Assembly (NCBI GenBank): GCA_035316005.1
Contig: DATFXK010000300.1
Location: forward strand, 1-10,889
Direction: 5' to 3'
Source: JALZAA01 sp035316005
GTDB lineage: Bacteria; Actinomycetota; Acidimicrobiia; IMCC26256; JACDBD01
Length of the DNA: 10,889 nucleotides
In this document: one piece after another, positions 4,772 through 10,889 of the stretch
Layout of the letters: every line of letters starts with the position of its first letter
Numbering within the stretch: position 1 is the first letter of the stretch
Position numbers and translations under genes: made by a program
The notes under the pieces: model-generated
Seen by the model: the letters and a program-made list of their open reading frames with translations, nothing else
Database searches by the model: none
Told to the model about the DNA's origin: nothing

Positions 4772-7005
4772 CGCGCGACGACGTCGGCGCCGAGCGCGTT
4801 CGGGATGGCGTCGCGCCACGCCGCACTCGCGTCGGCCAACGCGACGTCGAACGCGCCGCGCGCCACGAGGCGGTCGCCACCTGCCATGCCGACGTCGGTG
4901 GCGGGAACACCGGCGGCCGCGGCTCGCGCCAGCACGTCGTCGACAAGAGCTTCGTCCACCGCGACGACCACACGCGACGCCGACTCCGAGAAGCACTCGG
5001 CCGCGCCCCCGATCGTCACGTCGAACCCGCACTCGCCCGCGATCGCCATCTCGCCGAGGGCGACCGCGAGCCCGCCGTCCGAGCAGTCGTGCACGCCGTC
5101 GACGAGCCCACCGGCGACGAGCGCACGCACGACCTCGTGCACCGCGCGAGCGGCATCGAGGTCGGCGCGAGGTGGCATCCCGCCGTCGAGGCCGTGCACG
5201 ACGGCGGCCCACTCGGAGCCGCCCAGCTCGATCGCCGTCTCGCCCAGGACGACGATACGGGCACCCTCGGTGAGCGCGCTGGGGGGCGGGCGGTCGTCGA
5301 GCTCGTCGATCAGGCCGAGCAGCCCCACAACGGGCGTCGGGTCGATGTCGCGGCCGAGGGATTCGTTGTAGAAGCTCACGTTGCCGCCGACGACCGGGAG
5401 GTCGAGGGCGGCGCACGCCTCGCTCATCCCCTCCACCACCTCGGTGAACTGCCACATCACCTCGGGGTGCTCGGGGTTGCCGAAGTTCAGGCAGTTGACG
5501 AGGGCGAGGGGCCTGGCCCCGACGCAGGCGACGTTGCGGGCCGCCTCCAACACCGCGAGCCGCCCGCCGGTACGCGGGTCGAGACGGCAGAAGCGACCCT
5601 TGCCGTCGGTCGTGAGGGCCAGCGCGCGGTCGGTCTCCTTCAGGCGCAGGACGGCGGCGTCGCTGCCGGGCCCCACCACGGTGTTGAGAAACAGCTGATG
5701 GTCGTACCGGCGCCACACCCACGTCTTGTCGGCGATCGTCGGCGTCGCCAGCAGCGCCAGCAGCTCGTCCGACGCGTCGGCCCCGGCCGGGAACTGGGCC
5801 GCGAGCTCGGGCGCAGGGTCGGCCGCCTGCCGCGCGTCCTGATCGGCGGGACGCGCGCGCGGCCGCTCGTAGAGCGGGCCGTCGCCGAGACTCTCCACGG
5901 GGACGTCGGCCAGGGGCGCGCCGTCGCCGTCGGAACCACCGGCGCCGTCGAACGCGCCGTCGTACACGCGGAACCTGCCGCTGTCGGTGACCCGACCGAC
6001 GACGGACGCGTCGATCTCCCAGCGCGCGCACAGGCCCAGCACCTCGTCGAGGTCGCCGGGCTGCACAATCACGAGCATCCGCTCCTGACTCTCCGACGTC
6101 ATGACCTCGATGGGGGTCATCGCCGGCTCGCGCCGGCGGACGCGCGCCACGTCGACGTCCATGCCGGCCCCCGCCTTCGCTGCCGTCTCGGATGCCGCGC
6201 ACGAGAGCCCCGCCGCGCCGAGGTCCTGGACGCCGACGGCCAGGCCGGCGTCGAGGAGCGCGAGACACGCCTCGATGAGCTTCTTCTCCTCGAGCGGATC
6301 GCCCACCTGGACGGAAGGTCGCTTCTCCTCCGCGCCCTCCTCGAAGCCGGCCGACGCGAGCACACTGGCGCCACCGATGCCGTCCCGCCCGGTCGACGAC
6401 CCGAGCAACACGGCGAGGTTCCCCGCGCCCCGGGCACGCGCGAGCACGAGCCGGTCGTGCGGGAGCAGGCCCAGGCACAGCACGTTCACGAGGGGGTTCT
6501 CGCGATAGCAGTCGTCGAACACGACCTCGCCGCCGACGGTCGGCACGCCGACCGCGTTGCCGTAGCTGCTGATGCCGGACACGACGCCCTCGAACAGGTA
6601 GCGCGTGCGTGCGTCGTCGAGCGGGCCGAAGCGGAGCGGGTCCATGAGCGCGATCGGACGCGCCCCCATCGAGAAGACGTCGCGGATGATGCCGCCGACG
6701 CCCGTCGCCGCGCCCTGGTACGGCTCGACGGCGGACGGGTGGTTGTGGCTCTCGATGCGGAGCGCGACCGCAAGGCCGTCGCCGACATCGACGACGCCCG
6801 CTCCCTCGCCCGGCCCCACGAGCACCCACGGCGCCTCGGTCGGGAGGCGCCGCAAATGGGCACGGGACGACTTGTAGGAGCAGTGCTCCGACCACATCAC
6901 GGCGAACATGGCCCGCTCCACGTCGGTGGGATCCCGCCCCAGCAGCTCGACGACCGCCGCCAGCTCGTCGTCGGTCAGCCCGAGCTGACGGTGGATCGGC
7001 TCCAT
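4768..7005 (-). CDS. purL: Phosphoribosylformylglycinamidine synthase subunit PurL
   Basis: PurL is the ATP-dependent synthetase subunit that converts FGAR to FGAM with ammonia from PurQ, assembled with PurS (step 4). At 745 aa it is the small, Bacillus-type PurL without a fused glutaminase. Motifs include MWSEHCSYKSSR (37-48) with the catalytic-region His41, ESHNHPS (85-91), GGIIRDVFSMGARP (104-117), QDLGAAGLSCA (260-270), TSESQERM (303-310), CLNFGNPEHPE (505-515), GGNVSFYNES (540-549) and HDCSDGGLAVALGEMA (639-654). The ATG at 7003-7005 gives the normal N terminus. No SD is present, but a TANNNT box lies 6 nt upstream. Unlike many relatives it is not joined to purQ: a plus-strand gene separates them. 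Its TAG overlaps the PHP gene stop tail to tail. Confidence 0.97.
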   Translation of the reverse strand: MEPIHRQLGLTDDELAAVVELLGRDPTDVERAMFAVMWSEHCSYKSSRAHLRRLPTEAPWVLVGPGEGAGVVDVGDGLAVALRIESHNHPSAVEPYQGAATGVGGIIRDVFSMGARPIALMDPLRFGPLDDARTRYLFEGVVSGISSYGNAVGVPTVGGEVVFDDCYRENPLVNVLCLGLLPHDRLVLARARGAGNLAVLLGSSTGRDGIGGASVLASAGFEEGAEEKRPSVQVGDPLEEKKLIEACLALLDAGLAVGVQDLGAAGLSCAASETAAKAGAGMDVDVARVRRREPAMTPIEVMTSESQERMLVIVQPGDLDEVLGLCARWEIDASVVGRVTDSGRFRVYDGAFDGAGGSDGDGAPLADVPVESLGDGPLYERPRARPADQDARQAADPAPELAAQFPAGADASDELLALLATPTIADKTWVWRRYDHQLFLNTVVGPGSDAAVLRLKETDRALALTTDGKGRFCRLDPRTGGRLAVLEAARNVACVGARPLALVNCLNFGNPEHPEVMWQFTEVVEGMSEACAALDLPVVGGNVSFYNESLGRDIDPTPVVGLLGLIDELDDRPPPSALTEGARIVVLGETAIELGGSEWAAVVHGLDGGMPPRADLDAARAVHEVVRALVAGGLVDGVHDCSDGGLAVALGEMAIAGECGFDVTIGGAAECFSESASRVVVAVDEALVDDVLARAAAAGVPATDVGMAGGDRLVARGAFDVALADASAAWRDAIPNALGADVVAR

Positions 7006-7011
7006 GCGGCC

Positions 7012-7017
7012 AGCGTA
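7012..7017 (-). promoter_or_regulatory. Putative purL -10 element (leaderless type)
   Basis: On the minus strand TACGCT (complement of AGCGTA at 7012-7017) fits TANNNT and ends exactly 6 nt before the purL ATG, the same geometry as at cysC. A TTGACG lies upstream but only 14 nt away, shorter than the usual 16-18 nt spacing, so a -35 role is doubtful. No SD precedes the ATG. Confidence 0.5.
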
Positions 7018-7049
7018 TAGGCGGCCTTCGGCGTCAAAATGGAGCAGCG

Positions 7050-7059
7050 CGGAATTCCG
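7050..7059. promoter_or_regulatory. 10-bp palindrome between purL and the AT-hook gene
   Basis: CGGAATTCCG is a perfect palindrome in the 96-bp divergent region. It lies 3 bp upstream of the proposed -10 of the rightward gene and about 32 bp beyond the purL -10. The position would suit an operator acting mainly on the rightward gene. No regulator can be assigned. Confidence 0.35.
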
Positions 7060-7062
7060 AAA

Positions 7063-7094
7063 TAAGCTTGACGGAAAACCCCCCTAAAGGAGAG
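7063..7094 (+). promoter_or_regulatory. Putative -10 and strong Shine-Dalgarno of the AT-hook gene
   Basis: TAAGCT (7063-7068) fits TANNNT and would give a leader of about 27 nt. The purine-rich SD AAAGGAGAG (7086-7094) lies 7 nt before the ATG at 7102 and decides that start. It is one of only two strong SDs in the window, the other being at bldC. The SD is well supported; the -10 is tentative. TTGACG at 7068-7073 could instead be a -35, but no acceptable -10 follows it. Confidence 0.6.
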
Positions 7095-7101
7095 ATTCTG
7101 A

Positions 7102-7512
7102 ATGGCCGCAGCTCGCAAGAGCACGATGACCGCCGAGCACAAACGGGCGCTCGCCCAGGGCCGGGCCGAGGGCCGGGCGGTGCGGGCCTACCTCGAGGCG
7201 CTCGACCAGAACCGTCCCCGGCGCGGGCGGCCGCGCACGCCGGCGTCGATCCAGAAGCGACTCAAGGCCGTCGAGGGGGAATTGGCCGATGCGGCGCCGC
7301 TCCATCGCCTCCAACTCGTCCAGGAGCGCATGGATTTGCAGCGCGAGCTCGACCGTCTCGACGCCGCCGACGACCTCACCGCGCTCGAGCGCGATTTCGT
7401 GAAGGTGGCGAAGGGCTACGCCGAACGCAAGGGGATCTCGTACGCGGCGTGGCGCGAGCTCGGCGTCGCCCCCGACGTCCTGCGGAAGGCCGGGATCACG
7501 CGCGGGAGCTAG
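7102..7512 (+). CDS. Uncharacterised AT-hook protein, putative DNA-binding/nucleoid protein
   Basis: I cannot assign a named family with certainty, though the sequence resembles uncharacterised small actinobacterial proteins I recall. The 136-aa product is soluble and highly charged. The basic, alanine-rich N terminus (5-36) is predicted helical. RPRRGRPRTP (38-47) contains an RGRPR core like an AT-hook. Residues 48-100 are strongly charged and helical, possibly a coiled coil. The C-terminal FVKVAKGYAERKGISYAAWR (99-118) and ELGVAPDVLRKAG look like a compact helical domain, perhaps HTH-like. No signal peptide, membrane segment, cysteine cluster or catalytic motif is seen. It has its own SD, diverges from purL and ends tail to tail with purQ (CTAG). 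Regulation of the pur genes or chromosome organisation are possible roles; both are inference. Confidence 0.85.
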   Translation: MAAARKSTMTAEHKRALAQGRAEGRAVRAYLEALDQNRPRRGRPRTPASIQKRLKAVEGELADAAPLHRLQLVQERMDLQRELDRLDAADDLTALERDFVKVAKGYAERKGISYAAWRELGVAPDVLRKAGITRGS

Positions 7513-8192
7513 GCGACGGCGGCGCCCTCGGTGGCGGACGCGAGGAGCGAGCGCAGGAGCACGGCGCCGTCGCTCGAGCCGAGGAGGGGCTCGGCGGCGC
7601 GTTCGGGGTGCGGCATGAGCCCGACGACGTTGCGTTGCTCGTTGCAGATGCCGGCGATGTCGTCGAGGCTGCCGTTCGGGTTGCGGACGTAGCGCAACAC
7701 GACTCGGTCGTCGTCGCGGAGGCGACGCCAGGTCGCGTCATCGCAGACGTAGTTGCCGTCGAAGTGGTTGATGGGGAGCCGCAGCACGCGACCGGGGTCG
7801 GCCAGCGCCGTGAGCGCGGAGCGGGTCGTCTCGACTCTGCATTCGACGGTCTCGCAGAGGAAGCTCAGGCCCGCGTTCTTCTGGAGCGCGCCCGGCAGCA
7901 GCCCGGCTTCGGTGAGGACCTGGAAGCCGTTGCAGATCCCGACGACCGGGCCGCCGGCAGCGGCGAACCGGGCCACCGCGTCCATCACGGGCGAGAACCG
8001 GGCGATCGCCCCTGTGCGGAGGTAGTCGCCGTGCGCGAACCCGCCGGGGACGACGACGGCGTCAACGCCGCGGAGCTCGGCGTCTGCGTGCCACAGCGTG
8101 TCCGGCGTCCCGCCGAATCGACCGACGGCCCAGGCGACGTCGAGCTCGCAGTTCGTACCGGGGAAGACGACGATGCCGACGCGCGCGCTCAC
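7509..8192 (-). CDS. purQ: Phosphoribosylformylglycinamidine synthase glutaminase subunit PurQ
   Basis: PurQ is the class I glutamine amidotransferase that supplies ammonia to PurL. The 227-aa product has FPGTNCELD (10-18), PGGFAHGDYLR (49-59), the nucleophile Cys87 in GICNGFQVL (85-93), and H195 and E197 in MPHPERA (193-199), completing the Cys-His-Glu triad. The GTG at 8190-8192 overlaps the purS stop in GTGA. An upstream in-frame extension exists but lies inside purS and has no PurQ-like sequence. It is the last gene of the purD-B-C-S-Q unit. Its TAG overlaps the stop of the opposing AT-hook gene, leaving no room for an ordinary terminator. Confidence 0.97.
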   Translation of the reverse strand: MSARVGIVVFPGTNCELDVAWAVGRFGGTPDTLWHADAELRGVDAVVVPGGFAHGDYLRTGAIARFSPVMDAVARFAAAGGPVVGICNGFQVLTEAGLLPGALQKNAGLSFLCETVECRVETTRSALTALADPGRVLRLPINHFDGNYVCDDATWRRLRDDDRVVLRYVRNPNGSLDDIAGICNEQRNVVGLMPHPERAAEPLLGSSDGAVLLRSLLASATEGAAVA

Positions 8193-8452
8193 GTGGCGGC
8201 GGCCGGCTCGCCGAGCTCGATCGCGTACGCCTCGATCACCGGGTTGGCGAGCAGCCGGTGGCACATCTCGTCGACCTGGGCGCGGGCGGCGGTGGCGTCG
8301 GGCGCGTCGATCACGAGTCGGATGCTCTTGCCCACTCGGACCTGCGACACGTTGTCGTAGCCGAGCGCGGGCAACGACCGTTCGACCGTCGCGCCCTGAG
8401 GGTCGGAAATCCCCGGAAGATGGGTTATCTCGACGCGCGCCTCGAACCGCAC
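8189..8452 (-). CDS. purS: Phosphoribosylformylglycinamidine synthase subunit PurS
   Basis: PurS is the small subunit that joins PurQ and PurL so that ammonia passes between them. The 87-aa product is near the usual 80-85 aa and has the family pattern RVEITHLPGISDPQG (6-20), VRVGKSIRL (38-46) and LLANPVIEAY (67-76). The start is GTG at 8450-8452, 4 nt after the purC stop. No SD is visible. TACGAT, which forms the last purC codons, lies 7 nt upstream and fits TANNNT, but may be coincidence. The stop overlaps purQ. Complete pur enzymes of the PurS type need PurQ and PurL, both encoded nearby. Confidence 0.96.
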   Translation of the reverse strand: MRFEARVEITHLPGISDPQGATVERSLPALGYDNVSQVRVGKSIRLVIDAPDATAARAQVDEMCHRLLANPVIEAYAIELGEPAAAT

Positions 8453-8456
8453 GGAC

Positions 8457-9367
8457 TCAATCGTACCGGCGGTGGTCGTCGGCTCTGGGTTCCTCGGGAC
8501 GGTGCCACTCGTCGAAGCTCTCGCCGGTGAGCAGCTCGTACGCCTCGATGTATCGGGAGCGCGTGCCGAGGATCACATCGCTCGGAAGGCGGGGCGCCGG
8601 CGCGGTGTGGTCCCAGTCGATGCCGAGGTAGTAGTCGCGGACGTACTGCTTGTCGAAGCTCGGCGGCGACGATCCAACGTGGTACTCGTCGGCCGGCCAG
8701 TACCGCGACGAGTCCGGCGTGAGCATCTCGTCGATCACGAGCAGCTGGCGGTCGACGATCCCGAACTCGAGCTTCGTGTCGGCGAGGATCAGTCCGCGCG
8801 ACTCGGCCAGCGCGGCCCCGAAGTCGTACACCTGCAGCGTGACGTCGCGGATGCGCTCGAACAGCTCGCCCCCGACCAGGTCGGCGGCGGCGGCGCCGGT
8901 CAGCGGCTCGTCGTGACCGGCCTCGGCCTTGGTCGTGGCCGTGAAGATCGGCGCCGGGAGGCGCTCCGCCCGGCGCAGACCCGACGGCATGGAACGTCCG
9001 TAGACGGTGTCCCGCTCCTCGTACTCGGACCACGCCGAGCCGAAGAGATAGCCGCGGCCGATGCACTCGAGCCGCACGGGTTGGGTGGCGCGCACGAGCA
9101 TCGCCCGCCCCGCGACGTCCGAGCCGGCCGTCTCAGGGAAGTCGGTCGGATCCGAGGAGATCAGGTGATTGGGCACGAGGCCGGCCGTCTGCTCGAACCA
9201 GAACGTCGAGAGCGCGGTCAGCACCCGGCCCTTGTCGGGGACCTGGTCGTCGAGCACGACGTCGAACACCGAGATGCGGTCCGACGCGACGATCAGCATG
9301 CGGTCGTGGTCCACGTCGTAGAGGTCGCGGACCTTGCCGGTGTACGCGTGCGGGAGCGCGATGCCCG

Positions 9368-9371
<4 letters not shown>
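8457..9371 (-). CDS. purC: SAICAR synthetase
   Basis: PurC (phosphoribosylaminoimidazole-succinocarboxamide synthase) joins aspartate to CAIR with ATP to give SAICAR. At 304 aa it is the longer form, like yeast Ade1, rather than the 237-aa E. coli form. Motifs are GKVRDLYDV (12-20), ASDRISVFD (29-37), RLECIGRGYLFGSAW (100-114), LADTKLEFG (196-204), DEMLTPDSSRYW (214-225) and SFDKQYVRDY (238-247). The GTG at 9369-9371 overlaps the purB stop (GTGA) and gives the normal N terminus; longer in-frame sequence upstream is the purB region in another frame. The next gene, purS, begins 4 nt after the stop. Confidence 0.97.
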
Positions 9372-10665
<1,294 letters not shown>

Positions 10666-10669
<4 letters not shown>

Positions 10670-10889
10670 GCGGGCTCCTTCCCGGACGATTCTACGGCCG
10701 CGGCCGCGATGTCCCGCCGGTACTGCAGGCCGGGCCACGAGATGCGGTCGGCGGCCTCGTAGGCGCGCTCGCGCGCGGCCCCGAGGGTGGGCGCGAGCGC
10801 GGTGACGTCGAGCACGCGGCCTCCCGCCGTCAGCAGCCGGCCTCCGTCGGCCTGCTGCGTGCCGGCGTGGAACACGGTGACGCCCATCA
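10666..10889 (-). CDS. purD: Phosphoribosylamine-glycine ligase, C-terminal part
   Basis: Only the last 74 or so codons are in the window; the gene continues past the right edge. The visible part has the PurD (GARS) C-terminal pattern: GVTVFHAGT, RLLTAGGRVLDVTAL and WPGLQYRRDIA, the end of the ATP-grasp enzyme's C-terminal domain. PurD joins glycine to phosphoribosylamine (step 2). The TGA stop overlaps the purB TTG start, so purD is probably upstream in the same operon as purB, purC, purS and purQ. Confidence 0.93.

Noticed and set aside
3863..6895. A 1010-codon open frame on the minus strand across cysC, the PHP gene and purL
   Set aside because: Its composition is almost all Arg, Ala, Gly and Pro with no recognisable domain, and it runs out of frame through well-supported genes. 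It is a product of high GC, where stop codons are rare in shadow frames.
5089..7020. A 643-codon plus-strand frame antisense to purL
   Set aside because: It is a shadow of purL codons: low-complexity charged sequence, no motif and no ribosome binding site.
7018..7101. Purine riboswitch upstream of purL, purF or the AT-hook gene
   Set aside because: The spacers are 50-96 bp with no three-way junction or conserved purine riboswitch core; the purF and purL leaders appear to be absent or very short.
8453..8470. TACGAT before purS as an internal leaderless promoter
   Set aside because: It fits TANNNT with 7-nt spacing but consists of the last purC codons and stop; coupling to purC is a simpler explanation. 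I kept it only as a remark.

Overview
The window is a high-GC actinobacterial chromosome segment. It carries most of a de novo purine biosynthesis (pur) cluster, a bldC-type regulator gene and the end of a tRNA cluster. GC content, the BldC homologue, the separate PurS/PurQ/PurL form of FGAM synthetase, GTG/TTG starts and start-on-stop overlaps all point to Actinobacteriota. A deep lineage such as Acidimicrobiia is my best guess, not something the sequence proves. From memory, Streptomyces coelicolor also has bldC a few genes past purM, so the purF-purM-bldC arrangement looks old.

Layout from left to right. Positions 1-245 (+) hold the 3' end of a probable tRNA-Glu, a complete tRNA-Asp(GTC) and a complete tRNA-Phe(GAA) with an encoded CCA. 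A hairpin terminator follows at 283-307. Positions 327-533 (-) encode a 68-aa BldC-like MerR-type DNA-binding protein with a clear Shine-Dalgarno. After a 245-bp spacer come purM (779-1831, -) and purF (1828-3312, -). A 50-bp divergent promoter region separates purF from cysC (3363-3929, +) and a PHP-domain phosphoesterase gene (3926-4771, +). Then come purL (4768-7005, -), a divergent 96-bp spacer, a small uncharacterised AT-hook protein gene (7102-7512, +), purQ (7509-8192, -), purS (8189-8452, -), purC (8457-9371, -), purB (9368-10669, -) and the 3' end of purD (10666 to the window edge, -).

How the genes work together. PurF (step 1), PurD (step 2), PurS/PurQ/PurL (step 4), PurM (step 5), PurC (SAICAR synthesis) and PurB (both adenylosuccinate-lyase-type steps) cover much of the route to IMP and AMP. 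PurN/PurT, PurE/PurK and PurH are not here. The minus-strand pur genes fall into three apparent units: purD-B-C-S-Q, purL, and purF-M. The units are separated by genes on the opposite strand. Both opposite-strand islands end tail to tail with a pur gene through a 4-nt overlap of stop codons (CTAA at 4768-4771, CTAG at 7509-7512).

The most interesting points are these. (1) cysC is translationally coupled to a PHP-family gene whose best-characterised relatives hydrolyse 3'-phosphoadenosine 5'-phosphate (pAp), so this may be a PAPS synthesis plus pAp recycling module. (2) The small plus-strand protein combines an RGRPR AT-hook, a charged helical region and a conserved-looking C-terminal helical segment; it may be an undescribed nucleoid or DNA-binding protein. 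(3) cysC and purL each have a TANNNT -10 element exactly 6 nt before the start codon and no Shine-Dalgarno, the pattern of leaderless mRNAs. (4) There is a chain of GTGA/TTGA start-stop overlaps. I saw no mobile element, CRISPR array or phage gene.
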